DNA from: Streptomyces sp. NBC_00878 | Lineage (GTDB): Bacteria > Actinomycetota > Actinomycetes > Streptomycetales > Streptomycetaceae | Assembly: GCF_026341515.1 (NCBI RefSeq) | Contig: NZ_JAPEOK010000001.1 | Span: forward strand, 9,300,001 to 9,364,000 | Direction: 5' to 3' | Length of the DNA: 64,000 nt | Shown here: positions 24,806 through 33,438 of the stretch, in pieces | How the letters are laid out: each line of letters opens with the position of its first letter | How positions within the stretch are numbered: position 1 is the stretch's first letter | Position numbers and translations under genes: made by a program | Notes under the pieces: generated by a model | What the model was told of the DNA's origin: nothing | Databases searched by the model: none | Seen by the model: the letters and a program-made list of their open reading frames with translations, nothing else

Positions 24806-26593
24806 GTGGTCGAACAGTCGACGGAACCCCATGTGAATCTTGCCCTCGGCCTGCGGGCCGTACCCGGGGGGTACGCGGTGCTGCTCGGTGCCGGGGCTTC
24901 CGTATCGGCCGGCATGCTTTCCGCCTGGGGCGTCCAGTGCGATCTGATCCGCCAGATTGCCAGCATCGAGGGCGTCGAGATCCCCGACGGAGACGACGGT
25001 CCGTACGACTGGTACGTGAAGCGCTTCGAGCGCGAGCCGGCCTACGACACCCTCCTGGCTGACCTCGCCAGGACCATCGGCGGGCGCCAGGTGCTGCTCC
25101 GCTCCTACTTCGAGCCCGACGAGACGGAGCGCGAGCAGGGCATCAAGCAGCCCGCGGACGCGCACCGCGCTCTCGCCCGCCTGGTCGCCGACGGATACAT
25201 CAGGGTGATCATCACCTTGAACTTCGACCACCTCGTCGAGGACGCCCTGCGCGAGGCCGGGCTGCGTCCGACCATCATCAGGCGCCCGTCCGACCTGGCC
25301 GGGATGATCCCCTTGCACGCGCAGCGCCAGGGCGTGGTCATCCACCTCCACGGTGACTACCTCGACCCGGACAGCATGCGCAACACCCCCGAGGAGCTCA
25401 AGGAGTACGAACAGGAGGTTGACAAGCTCCTGGACCAGGTCCTCGACGAGTACGGCCTGATCATCGCCGGATGGTCAGCCAAGTACGACCCGGCCCTCGC
25501 GAACGCCCTCAGACGCTGCCCCACCCGCCGCTTCGACACCTACTGGGCCGACCCCTACCCCCTCTCCACCACCGCCACTGAACTTTTGGAACAGCGCCAG
25601 GGCACTTACGTGCCAGCCGACGCCGACCGCTTCCTCACCCGCACCGCTGACGCCGTCACCGCCCTCGCCGAGCGCAACCGCGCCAACCCCCAGAACATCG
25701 CCACCGCCATCGCCACCGCCAAGCGCGAACTGCGCAGCGACGGCCCGGCAATCAACCTCCATGACACCCTGCGCCGCGAAGCCGCCCGCCTTGCCGACCA
25801 CCCGCTGCGTACGACCACCGCTGACATCCCCCAGCCTGAGCTGGAGGCCGACCACGAGCGGCGGCTGACCGCGTGGGAGGCCGAGACCGAGACACTGGCC
25901 GCTCTTGCCGCGGTCACCGCTTACTGGGGCACCGATACCACCGACCGGTACTGGTTCGCCGACGTCGAGCGCCTCGCAACCGTCACTTGGGGCACCGGGC
26001 AGAGGGCACTCAACGACCTGCGCCGTGCGCCGGCCACCCTGCTCCTCCACAGCGCCGGTACCGCCGCCGTCGCGGCCGAGCGCTGGCCGCTGGCGGCCCG
26101 CTTGCTCACCGGCCCCCGCGCCCAGGACATCATGAGCAGGGTCGACATGCCTGCGGCGGCCCTGCTCGGGCCTGAGACGATTCTCGGCTTGCGCACCTCC
26201 GCGGCACGGGTTCACAGGTATCTCAAGCCCATCTTCACCGGGCATGTGGTGGCCAACGAGAGTGCCTTCACCGAGGCGTGGGAGCACTTCGAGTACCTGC
26301 GCCTGCTCATCCAGGAGGACGCCGGAAAGTACATCTCCTCGCCGCACCTGCTGGTCTCCGGGACGCGCGGCGACTACCGTCCGCTGGCATCCCACTGGCT
26401 CGATCGTGAACTCGCATCGGGTGACCAGCATCCGCTGCTGCTCGCCGGCTTCCTAGGCGGAGATCTCGACCGGGTCACCAGGACCCAGAAGACGGTGGAC
26501 TCCCGCATCTCTGAGTGGGTCGACCAGATTGACTGGAGCACTAGCAGGGTGATCAACAGGTACGGACCGTTCTATCCCGACGAGCTGAACTGA
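24806..26593 (+). CDS. SIR2-domain protein, candidate antiphage NADase
   Basis: Protein of 595 residues. GTG at 24806 lies 6 bases after AAGGAGG. The N-terminal SIR2_2-type domain has the NAD-binding AVLLGAGASVSAGMLSAWG (about 24-42), ITLNFDHLVEDAL (about 136-148) and VVIHLHGDYLDP (about 176-187) with the Asn and His expected in catalysis. The C-terminal half (about 290-595) is helical and unlike any domain recognised. Stand-alone SIR2 proteins of this build are often phage-defence effectors that deplete NAD+ when a sensor half is triggered. No ThsB, HerA or Argonaute partner lies beside it. Confidence 0.85.
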   Translation: MVEQSTEPHVNLALGLRAVPGGYAVLLGAGASVSAGMLSAWGVQCDLIRQIASIEGVEIPDGDDGPYDWYVKRFEREPAYDTLLADLARTIGGRQVLLRSYFEPDETEREQGIKQPADAHRALARLVADGYIRVIITLNFDHLVEDALREAGLRPTIIRRPSDLAGMIPLHAQRQGVVIHLHGDYLDPDSMRNTPEELKEYEQEVDKLLDQVLDEYGLIIAGWSAKYDPALANALRRCPTRRFDTYWADPYPLSTTATELLEQRQGTYVPADADRFLTRTADAVTALAERNRANPQNIATAIATAKRELRSDGPAINLHDTLRREAARLADHPLRTTTADIPQPELEADHERRLTAWEAETETLAALAAVTAYWGTDTTDRYWFADVERLATVTWGTGQRALNDLRRAPATLLLHSAGTAAVAAERWPLAARLLTGPRAQDIMSRVDMPAAALLGPETILGLRTSAARVHRYLKPIFTGHVVANESAFTEAWEHFEYLRLLIQEDAGKYISSPHLLVSGTRGDYRPLASHWLDRELASGDQHPLLLAGFLGGDLDRVTRTQKTVDSRISEWVDQIDWSTSRVINRYGPFYPDELN

Positions 26594-26689
26594 TCAGAGC
26601 GAACGAACACTGGGGGGCCGCCACCGACAAGGTGACGGTCCCCGGCACCTCTAGCCGCCCGCCCAGCGGTTCTGCCAGCCGCTTGAGAG

Positions 26690-26989
26690 GTGAGAGAGGT
26701 CGTCGCGGCCCTCGAGACCGCTTCCGACGCCCCCGTCCCGGCGACCGGCAAGCCGGCCCGCTTCATGCGGTCGGCTTCGCCGCGAGCTGTCCTGGGCCGT
26801 GAGCTCGCGGCGGCGCTGGCTGGCCGTCTGCCGGTCAACCTCCGGGATCAGTTCACGTCGACCGTAGCGTTCGCCGAGGGCGACGATCCAGCTCGGTGGG
26901 CGCGTCGGACCAGCGACCTGCTCGACCTGATCGGGAATCCAACGCGCATGCTGGCTGCGCTCGACCGGCAAGATCCCCGGGAGGTCTGA
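26690..26989 (+). CDS. Hypothetical protein, 99 residues
   Basis: GTG at 26690. Helical, with LGRELAAALAGRLPVNLRDQ and ARWARRTSDLLDLIGNPTRM. No family recognised. Codon bias is plausible in the second half, less so at the start, so it may be the C-terminal fragment of a larger protein. It lies between the SIR2 gene and transposase debris. Confidence 0.4.
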   Translation: MREVVAALETASDAPVPATGKPARFMRSASPRAVLGRELAAALAGRLPVNLRDQFTSTVAFAEGDDPARWARRTSDLLDLIGNPTRMLAALDRQDPREV

Positions 26990-27041
26990 GAACGGCTTGT
27001 CCGCTCGTGAAGACTGATCGTCGGAGTGCCCGCAGCACGAC

Positions 27042-27206
27042 TGCGAAGACGGTGTCGAACAGGGCGGGGTACTTCCCGTCACGGTCGCGGATCATGAACT
27101 GGGCCCGGCAGCTGGTGTCCTCGAGATCCATGACGAGGTTCCTGGCGGCCTGCCCCACCCAGGAGGCGGTCGGGTGCGCCGTCGCACCCAGGACGCGGAT
27201 ACGCCG
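27042..27206 (-). pseudogene. Fragment of integrase-core transposase
   Basis: Fifty-five codons reading RRIRVLGATAHPTASWVGQA, ARNLVMDLED and FMIRDRDGKYPALFDTVFA, matching the central part of IS-encoded DDE integrases (HPTGAWVTQQARN...RDRDAKF). Both ends are lost. Confidence 0.6.
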
Positions 27207-27622
27207 GCCGCCGACCTCATCACCGACGCCTGGAGCAGCCCGCCGCCCGTCATGCCCGCTGCCGCTCCTGAGCAGCCCCGGGCCGAAGCACCCGAGCTGC
27301 TGACCGACGCATTGCCGGCGGAAGTCCCGGATGACGCCGTGGTCGGACTGTGTAAAGCCCAGCAGGACCCCCTGCCGGGGGGTCACGCTCGCCGCCCCGC
27401 GCTGGGCTCGCGCCAACGATCCGTACTTCCCGGCCTCGGCCGACAGGTGCGGAGCCGAACTCGTCTACCACGTCGGCGACCTCAAGAAGTGGGCCCGCAA
27501 CCGGCCCCGCGCCGCCTCGGCACCACTGACCTGCACTGAGAAGCTGTTGTCTTTTCGATCTTGAGTGGTGTCCGTCGAACGGGAGTCTCGATCGGGTGAT
27601 TGCGGCCGGTGCCGGGCATGGG

Positions 27623-27684
27623 AACAGGGCCTCTTGGTAGCTCGGAGGGTGTCTACGCCAACTCGCCTGCCAGGAGGCCCTGTT
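27623..27684. promoter_or_regulatory. 15-bp inverted repeat before the IS5 transposase start
   Basis: AACAGGGCCTCTTGG (27623-27637) pairs with CCAGGAGGCCCTGTT (27670-27684) with one mismatch across 32 bases. It covers the ribosome-site region and a possible TTG start at 27683, so transcripts reading in from outside would fold and hide the start, a known safeguard in insertion sequences. Confidence 0.55.
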
Positions 27685-28600
27685 GTTGCAGTTGTATGCC
27701 ACCGCGGAGACGGAGTCCACTTCGGTCACTCTCGCGTGTGACTGTCTGGCTCACCGGTTCGGGAACGCCGCCGACACCCCGATGCGTGAGCGGCGGTATC
27801 CGACGGACATGACGGACGCGGAGTGGGCCCGGGTCCTGCCGCTGCTGCCGGTGCCGGGCTGGATGCGTGGCCGGGGCGGCCGGCCGGAAGCGTATTGCCA
27901 CCGGGCCATGCTCGATGCGATCCGGTATCTCGTGGACAACGGGATCAAGTGGCGGGCGATGCCCGTCGACTTTCCGCCGTGGGACCGCATCTATGCATTC
28001 TTCCGCCGCTGGCGCGACAACGCCCTGGTCAAGGAGTTCCACGACCGGTTGCGCGCGAGGGTCCGCGAGGAGTTGGGGCGGGACGCGCAGCCGACGGCCG
28101 GGGTGATCGACTCGCAGTCTGTCAAGGCGGATGCTGTCGTCGGCGCGGACAGCCGCGGCTTCGACGGCGGCAAGCTCGTCAACGGCCGCAAGCGGCACGT
28201 CGTGGTCGACACCCTCGGCCTGCTGCTGGGCGTGATGGTCACCGCCGCGGATGTCGGCGACCGCACCGCTGCCCAGGTCCTGCTTGAGCAGGTGGCCGAG
28301 GCACACCATCGCCTGGGCCTCGTCTGGGCCGACGGCGGCTACACCGGGAGCCTCGTCGAGTACTGCCTGGCCACGTTCGCCCTGGTCCTGGCGATCGTCA
28401 AACGCAGCGACGACCAGAAGGGGTTCGTGGTGCTGCCCAAGTGGTGGATCGTCGAGCGCCTCTTCGCCCACCTGATGCGAAGTCGCCGCCTGGTGCGCGA
28501 CTTCGAGCGGCGCACCACCAGCGCGGAGGCGATGGTCTACTGGTCGATGACCCTGCTCATGACCCGTCGCCTGGCCCGGTCACGCCTGCCGCGAGGGTGA
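27683..28600 (+). CDS. IS5-family transposase
   Basis: DDE transposase of about 305 residues from TTG 27683, or 272 from ATG 27782 (MRERRYPTDMTDAEWARVLP), both plausible. N-terminal DUF4096-type domain (RYLVDNGIKWRAMPVDFPPW), first Asp in AGVIDSQSVKAD, second in LVWADGGYTGSLVEY, and Glu in WIVERLFAHLMRSRRLVRDF. Frame intact, so the element may be active. Its last 44 bases overlap the convergent passenger gene. Confidence 0.9.
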   Translation: MLQLYATAETESTSVTLACDCLAHRFGNAADTPMRERRYPTDMTDAEWARVLPLLPVPGWMRGRGGRPEAYCHRAMLDAIRYLVDNGIKWRAMPVDFPPWDRIYAFFRRWRDNALVKEFHDRLRARVREELGRDAQPTAGVIDSQSVKADAVVGADSRGFDGGKLVNGRKRHVVVDTLGLLLGVMVTAADVGDRTAAQVLLEQVAEAHHRLGLVWADGGYTGSLVEYCLATFALVLAIVKRSDDQKGFVVLPKWWIVERLFAHLMRSRRLVRDFERRTTSAEAMVYWSMTLLMTRRLARSRLPRG

Positions 28601-29093
28601 ACCGGCCCGGCTGCTGCTCGGCCAGCCAGCCGCGGGCCACCAGGCGTTTCGCTTTCGACCGCAGTGCCTCCACCCGCGCCGGCACCACGTCCATGCCGAA
28701 CATGGCGGCCATCTCCTGGCAGGTCAGCGGCCCTTGATGGAGCCGGGCCCGGTCCGCGAGTGTCTTGAGGATGCGCTGGTAGTCGGCCGACAGCGCCGAC
28801 CAGGCCAGCCCCTGGCGCCACACCGGCACCTGCGACTTCGGCTTCGCCGCATCCCCAGGCGCCGACTGCACCTGCGCATCCCGCGGATCCGGGGTGACCT
28901 CCGCCTCGGCGGTGGCGCCGTCGTCCGGAGCCAGTACCGTATCGACCCGCCTGCGAGCGATCGCCCACTCCTGCCATTCCAACTCGGCCGCAGCCAGCTC
29001 GGCCTGGATGCGGTCGGCCTCCTCTCGCAGCCCGTCGACTCGACGCCGAGCGGCGAGTTCGTGCTGTTCCAGCAGTCCAACAACCGACGGCAT
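28557..29093 (-). CDS. IS passenger protein with coiled coil and C-terminal helical domain
   Basis: About 178 residues, ATG at 29093 (MPSVVGLLEQHELAARRRVD). The first 60 residues form a heptad-rich helix (ADRIQAELAAAELEWQEW), then a linker, then a winged-helix-like module (DYQRILKTLADRARLHQGPL, MFGMDVVPARVEALRSKAKR, RGWLAEQQPGRFTL). Carried between the same terminal repeats as the transposase and convergent with it. Similar proteins recur beside Streptomyces transposases; perhaps a target-choice or regulatory accessory, but untested. Confidence 0.75.
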   Translation of the reverse strand: MPSVVGLLEQHELAARRRVDGLREEADRIQAELAAAELEWQEWAIARRRVDTVLAPDDGATAEAEVTPDPRDAQVQSAPGDAAKPKSQVPVWRQGLAWSALSADYQRILKTLADRARLHQGPLTCQEMAAMFGMDVVPARVEALRSKAKRLVARGWLAEQQPGRFTLAAGVTGPGDGS

Positions 29094-29254
29094 CCGCGAC
29101 CTCCCGGGGAACGACGACCCGACAGGCCACCACTCCCACGGAACCACCACTCCTATCCCCGACCAGCGGAAACGCGTCGATCACGTCCGGAAAGACAACA
29201 GCTTCTTAGTTTCCGTGTCGTGATGGGCTTCAACTGGGTTGATGGCCTGGAGGT

Positions 29255-29626
29255 TTGGGCTTTGCACTGGGCCGTGTGGCGTTTCTACTGTCCACGCTCA
29301 GGATCCTGAGCTTCTTCTCGTCCCAGGGCTGGCAGTCCTGGGACGTCGAGCATCGGCCGTTGATCCCCGAAGGGATGCCCGAACTCGTCGACGACGACTT
29401 GCGCTTCGAGGATGGTCCGGCCGCGCCGCGTGCGACGGCGGTGGTGAATCGGTGGCTGCGCGAGCTCCCGGCTGGCGGGGCGCCGGCGCCGAGCTCGTGG
29501 GAGAACTACGTGTGGGCGGTCAAGGAGTGGATGGGGCTCCTGGCCGAGCACGGGGTGGGGCTGTTCGACTCGCGTGAGCGGTTGAAGGCGGGGCTGAGCC
29601 GGTACAGCGCGCTCAGGGTACGGTGA
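29255..29626 (+). pseudogene. N-terminal fragment of a tyrosine integrase
   Basis: Encodes RPLIPEGMPELVDDDLRFED, VVNRWLRELPAGGAPAPSSW and ENYVWAVKEWMGLLAEHGVG, the core-binding (SAM-like) domain that opens Streptomyces tyrosine recombinases. The catalytic domain is missing: homology ends about 29615 where the oppositely oriented oxidoreductase gene begins. Lies directly beside the IS5-type element. Confidence 0.65.
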
Positions 29627-30602
29627 CCACGGCCTTGCCGCGGGCGTGGCCCTGCTCCACATGGCGCACGCCCGCGGCCGCGTCGGTCAGGGGGTAGGTC
29701 CGGTCGACCACCGGGGTGAGCTTGCCGGCCTCGATGAGCGCGGTGACGGTGAGCAGGTCCTCGTGGGTCGGCCCGGCCGGGGCCGACGGGAGGATCATGC
29801 GGAGCTGCTGCCGGACGAACGCGTTGGCCGCGATCAGTCGCAGCATGGAGCCCATCGCTCCGAACACGTGGCCGGGCGAGCCGCCGCCGTTGGCCACCAG
29901 GGTCCCTGTCGGGGTGAGTGCCTGGCGCAGTCGGCTCAGCGGGCGGTTGCCCACGTTGTCCAGGATCACGTCGTAGTGGGCGCGCCTGTCGGTGAAGTCC
30001 TCCCGGGTGTAGTCGATGACGTGCGCGGCGCCCAGTGAGCGCACCAGCTCGATGTTGCGGGTGCTGCACACGCCGGTGACCTCGGCGTCCAGGTCCGCGG
30101 CGATCTGTACGGCGAACGTGCCCACGCCACCGCCGGCCCCGTTGACCAGCACCCGCTGCCCGGCCTGCACCTGGCCCACGGTCCGGATGCCGCGCAGGGC
30201 GGTCACCGCCCCCATCGGCACGGCTGCGGCCTGCTCGAAGTTCAGGGTCGCGGGCTTGGGCACCAGCAGGTCCGCGGTGGTGCGCGCGTACTCGGCGAAG
30301 GAGCCCGGGCAGAAGCCCAGGACCTCGTCGCCGGGCTGGAGCCCGCGCACGTCGGCGCCGACCGCCTCCACCCGTCCGGCCGCGTCGATCCCCGCCACCC
30401 GGAGCTTCGGCCGGGTCAGCCCCACGTCCCCCGTCAGCCGCGCCACGTACGGATCGCCGCGCATCAGGTGCCAGTCGGCGGGGTTGAGCGCGGCGGCGTG
30501 CACCCGTACCAGCACCTGGTCGGCCCCGACCTCGGGCCGGTCGATGTCTGCCAGTTGCAGGATGTCCGGCGGGCCGAACCGCTCCTGAACGATCGCTTTC
30601 AT
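29613..30602 (-). CDS. NADP-dependent quinone oxidoreductase-like protein
   Basis: Medium-chain dehydrogenase/reductase of the zinc-independent quinone oxidoreductase type, 329 residues, ATG at 30602. MKAIVQERFGPPDILQLADI start, substrate-side VRVHAAALNPADWHLMRGDP, and the nucleotide loop VLVNGAGGGVGTFAVQIAAD (about 146-165). No catalytic-zinc Cys/His set is seen. Two 19-bp AGGTGTACG-n-CGTACACCT palindromes lie 84-135 bp upstream and recur at the neighbouring tetR gene, so it is almost surely regulated by that repressor. Probably detoxifies an electrophile, ketone or quinone. Confidence 0.88.
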   Translation of the reverse strand: MKAIVQERFGPPDILQLADIDRPEVGADQVLVRVHAAALNPADWHLMRGDPYVARLTGDVGLTRPKLRVAGIDAAGRVEAVGADVRGLQPGDEVLGFCPGSFAEYARTTADLLVPKPATLNFEQAAAVPMGAVTALRGIRTVGQVQAGQRVLVNGAGGGVGTFAVQIAADLDAEVTGVCSTRNIELVRSLGAAHVIDYTREDFTDRRAHYDVILDNVGNRPLSRLRQALTPTGTLVANGGGSPGHVFGAMGSMLRLIAANAFVRQQLRMILPSAPAGPTHEDLLTVTALIEAGKLTPVVDRTYPLTDAAAGVRHVEQGHARGKAVVTVP

Positions 30603-30685
30603 CGGGTCCCCCCATTGCCTCGTGATCGATTGCCGCTCGCTGTCTTCTCCGGGTACGGCACCGACCGATCAGCAGATCTCTTAAA

Positions 30686-30704
30686 GGTGTACGGCGTACA
30701 CCTC
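30686..30704. promoter_or_regulatory. TetR operator A
   Basis: AGGTGTACG-G-CGTACACCT, a perfect 19-bp palindrome with a central G, upstream of the oxidoreductase start (30602). Confidence 0.85.
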
Positions 30705-30718
30705 TAATGCGCAACGTA

Positions 30719-30737
30719 GGTGTACGCCGTACACCTG
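30719..30737. promoter_or_regulatory. TetR operator B
   Basis: AGGTGTACG-C-CGTACACCT, identical arms with a central C. Its start is 33 bp from that of operator A, about three helical turns, favouring side-by-side binding. Confidence 0.85.
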
Positions 30738-30857
30738 TCAAGAGTGAAGAGGCGCGAGTTCGAGACGCACGGCTCGCGGCCCGCGAGGAGGGGTGGGCTC
30801 TGGGCGGTGACGACTGAAGACCTCGGACCAGTGCCGCCTGGCCCTTCACCGGTGGGG

Positions 30858-31550
30858 TCAGGTCGCGCCCCGGAGCCGCTCAAGGCCGTCCAGCGTCAGG
30901 TCCAGAGCGAACTCGAACTCGAACTGGTCATCGCAGCCCGAGCCGACGACGGACTCGTTGTCGTGGGCGACCGCCAGGGCCAGTTCGGTGATGTGGGGGA
31001 AGCGCGCGGCCATCTCCTCGGGCGGCATCGCGTCCGGATCCGGCTCGCGGTCGGAGCTGTCCTCGAACAGCTCCTGGGAGAAACCCAGCAGGCGGCTGCC
31101 CATCACGTGCATCGCGTGATGGACCAGGTCGATCGAGAACCCCCCGGCCCGGAAGATCCCGATCATCGAGTCCAGGTACTCCATCATCACGGGGGTGGGG
31201 GCGGTCCGCGCCTTGCTCCGCGACTCGATGACCCCGGACGCCCACGGGTGGCGCAGCAGCATGCGGCGGGCCGACAGCACCCGTCGACGGATGGCGGTCT
31301 TCCAGTCGACGTCGGCGGTCGGCGGATCGATCTCGCCGACGAGGACGTCGATCATGCCGTCCAGCAGCTCGTTCTTGTTGGCCACGTGCTTGTACAGCGC
31401 CATGGGTACGACGCCGAGCGCCTGCGCGATCTTGCGCATGCTGAGCGCGTCGACCCCGCCTTCGTCGGCCAGGGCGACGGCGGCGTCCAGAACCCGCCTC
31501 TTGCTCAGGGGTGCGCGGGGCTGCGCGGCGACGTCGGCCTGTTTGGCCAT
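30858..31550 (-). CDS. TetR-family repressor
   Basis: About 230 residues. ATG at 31550 is preferred because AGAGGGG lies 9 bases upstream; ATG 31559 is also possible. The N-terminal helix-turn-helix is RRVLDAAVALADEGGVDALS then MRKIAQALGVVPMALYKHVA (about 18-57). The C-terminal ligand domain resembles the TetR_C class (RRMLLRHPWASGVIESR, HHAMHVMGSRLLGF). Two operators lie just upstream of its own start and two upstream of the oxidoreductase gene, so autoregulation and control of the neighbour are strongly implied. Confidence 0.9.
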   Translation of the reverse strand: MAKQADVAAQPRAPLSKRRVLDAAVALADEGGVDALSMRKIAQALGVVPMALYKHVANKNELLDGMIDVLVGEIDPPTADVDWKTAIRRRVLSARRMLLRHPWASGVIESRSKARTAPTPVMMEYLDSMIGIFRAGGFSIDLVHHAMHVMGSRLLGFSQELFEDSSDREPDPDAMPPEEMAARFPHITELALAVAHDNESVVGSGCDDQFEFEFALDLTLDGLERLRGAT

Positions 31551-31608
31551 CTCCACCATCCCCTCTCGTACTGGGCAAGGCCCGAAGCCGGCCACTCTTC
31601 CCCTTGAC

Positions 31609-31627
31609 GGGTGTACAGCGTCCACCT
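31609..31627. promoter_or_regulatory. TetR operator C (degenerate)
   Basis: GGGTGTACAGCGTCCACCT differs at three positions from the 19-bp consensus and lies about 60 bp upstream of the tetR start. Confidence 0.6.
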
Positions 31628-31644
31628 ACCGCATTCCCAGCATG

Positions 31645-31663
31645 AGGTGTACGCCGTACACCC
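31645..31663. promoter_or_regulatory. TetR operator D
   Basis: AGGTGTACGCCGTACACCC, one mismatch from the palindrome. It lies between tetR (minus) and the small membrane-protein gene (plus), spaced 36 bp from operator C, so it may control both. Confidence 0.8.
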
Positions 31664-31741
31664 TTGCTTCGTCCGTGTTCGAAACCACCGGAACGATCGG
31701 ATTGCCTGATGCCGGAAACCGGAAAGGCTGGAGCGCGAGCC

Positions 31742-32104
31742 ATGGTAGCTCCCGATCTCCACGACGAAGCCACCGCGGCGTACGAGGCCCGCAAGGAACT
31801 GGGGCCGGAGTACGAGCGCGCCGTGCTGGAGTCCTTCGTCGCCGGCGCCACGGAATCGATCGACCAGCGGGTGGACGCCCGGCTGGCGCAGCAAGGGATC
31901 GGCGGGGCCCCGCACAAGCAGCAGGGGCAGCAGCCCGACAACTCGCATCTGGCGGTGCCGGTCTTCTCCCTGCTCTTCGGGGTCGGCGGCTCGATCTGGC
32001 TGACAGCCGGTGCGGGCGCGGAGCCGGATGCCGTGTTCGCCATGTGGCTGGGGATCGTCCTGGTCAACCTCGTCTCCGCGCTGCTGTTCAGGAAGGCGCG
32101 GTGA
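31742..32104 (+). CDS. Small two-helix membrane protein
   Basis: 120 residues from ATG 31742 (GGAG about 9 bases upstream; upstream ATG 31709 also in frame). The N-terminal half is charged and helical (HDEATAAYEARKELGPEYER), then two membrane segments: LAVPVFSLLFGVGGSIWLTA (about 71-90) and AVFAMWLGIVLVNLVSALLF (about 98-117). Divergent from tetR, with operator D between them, so probably part of the same regulon. Function unknown. Confidence 0.7.
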   Translation: MVAPDLHDEATAAYEARKELGPEYERAVLESFVAGATESIDQRVDARLAQQGIGGAPHKQQGQQPDNSHLAVPVFSLLFGVGGSIWLTAGAGAEPDAVFAMWLGIVLVNLVSALLFRKAR

Positions 32105-32218
32105 AGCGGAGCCCCATCCGGGGCCGGCGCACACCTTGGACATGGCTGCACGCCCGCGGCGCTGGACGCCGACAACCAGTTGTCCCGGGTTGCGGGCCTG
32201 GGCGCTGCACACGTCCTT

Positions 32219-32690
32219 GACGTGGCATCTGTTTTGACGAAGGAAGCCACGACCGCCTGGGTCAACGGCGGTTGGGGCATCGGCTCTCCTCGGAGAGGTC
32301 ACGCGAGAGCATTCAGACCCTGATCTCGTCGTCATCCTCCCCGACCTGCCAGGAATACGGCGCCTGCCTCGTCGAGGCGGGCGCCGCACCATCCTGAGGA
32401 ACTGACTCCCCACCGCACTCGCGTTCGCCGATGGCCCCGGTCGCGAAATCGACCTCCACCCCGTCGTGCCGACACCGGACGGCGGCGGAGGCCGAGCGCT
32501 ACCGGACGGCTAGAACTTCCACTGTCCGCCGCCTGCAGTCGGCGCCGTCGAGGGCCCGGCGCTCGGTTGCGTCGACGGCGGTAACCCAAATGCGCTGCCA
32601 CCTCGACTACGAGCCATCCATGAAAGACCAGCAGGACATGCTGCGGCTGAGTAAGCGGTTCAGCGTCGAGCTCCCCCGCTCCATCACGAC
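32219..32690 (+). pseudogene. Nucleotidyltransferase (aminoglycoside/lincosamide resistance type), decayed
   Basis: Read across frames, the DNA gives AWVNGGWGIGSPRRG, then after a one-base shift REHSDPDLVVILPDLPGIRR, an in-frame TGA, LAFADGPGREIDLHPVVP, and finally TQMRCHLDYEPSMKDQQDML then RLSKRFSVELP. This is the order of motifs in ANT/Lnu-type nucleotidyltransferases (GGWG, HxDxDxVV, GREIDLHP, HxxYExxxxDxxDM). At least two frameshifts and one stop show that the gene is dead. Resistance genes of this kind modify aminoglycosides or lincosamides; the original substrate is not known. Confidence 0.65.
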
Positions 32691-32699
32691 GGCACCCAC

Positions 32700-33438
32700 G
32701 GACGGACAACGACGACAAGATCCAGTCGATCACGTCCCCGGGCGCGGCCAAGCCCTGCAGCTACGTCTGGAACAACGACGACACCATCAAGGGGCCTTGG
32801 GGCAAGGCCCGGCTGTTGTTGCTGGTGGACGAGGTGCCCGGGCCGCGGTCCTCTGGTGTGCGGTGTTGCAGGGTCTCGAGCCGGGAGGCTCCTGCGTTCA
32901 TCGGTGCGCTCGTAGGCCGTCAGGTGCTCGGTGCCGTCCCCGTCGAACGCAGGGTGCTCCTCTTTCGCTGCCGCAGTGGTCGCGGGACACCCGCATCTGA
33001 AGGAGCGTACGGTCGCGAAGCCTTCCGGCCTGCATCCTGGCCCTGGACGCCGCAGACTCTGCCGACCGGCGACTCGACCTCGCAGCGGCCCGCACAACCG
33101 ATGGCGATGACGGCCGCGGGGCCTGGTCTGGGGCCCGTTCTCCGGATACGTCCTGCGCCCGGTGAGCAGGATCGTGTCGGCCGCGACCCGTCAGGGCTTC
33201 GCCGAGCTTTCTCGGTCGCCATCCCCGCCGGCACCGCGCTGAACCGTAGATGGAGCAAGCGACACCGCGCTGCTGAGGGTGGGGCCGGGACGAGAGTTCG
33301 TGCCCTGCCCGGACGGCGCCCGAGCAGGAGATCACTGCTTGCTCGAACGCCACACGGCGCTTTCACCGTCTAGCGCTCGGCCAGTCCGTGCTCACAAGGG
33401 GTAGGACTCGATTGGATCCCTCGCGCATGGCTGCTTCC
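32700..33438. other. About 740 bp of apparent debris
   Basis: No intact gene. A stretch at 32703-32830 reads NDDKIQSITSPGAAKPCSYV in one frame, vaguely like the end of secreted peptidase-inhibitor (I36-like) proteins, but it is too short and too diverged to call. The rest shows no family features on either strand. Confidence 0.35.

Larger units (their letters stand above)
27539..29206 (+). mobile_element. IS5-type insertion sequence carrying a passenger gene
   Basis: Bounded by AGAAGCTGTTGTCTTT (27539-27554) and its exact reverse complement AAAGACAACAGCTTCT (29191-29206), 16-bp perfect terminal repeats. The 1,668 bp between hold a transposase gene and a convergent second gene, which makes the element longer than a simple IS5 member. 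Target duplication is not clear (TGA on the left, TAG or TTA on the right). Confidence 0.8.
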
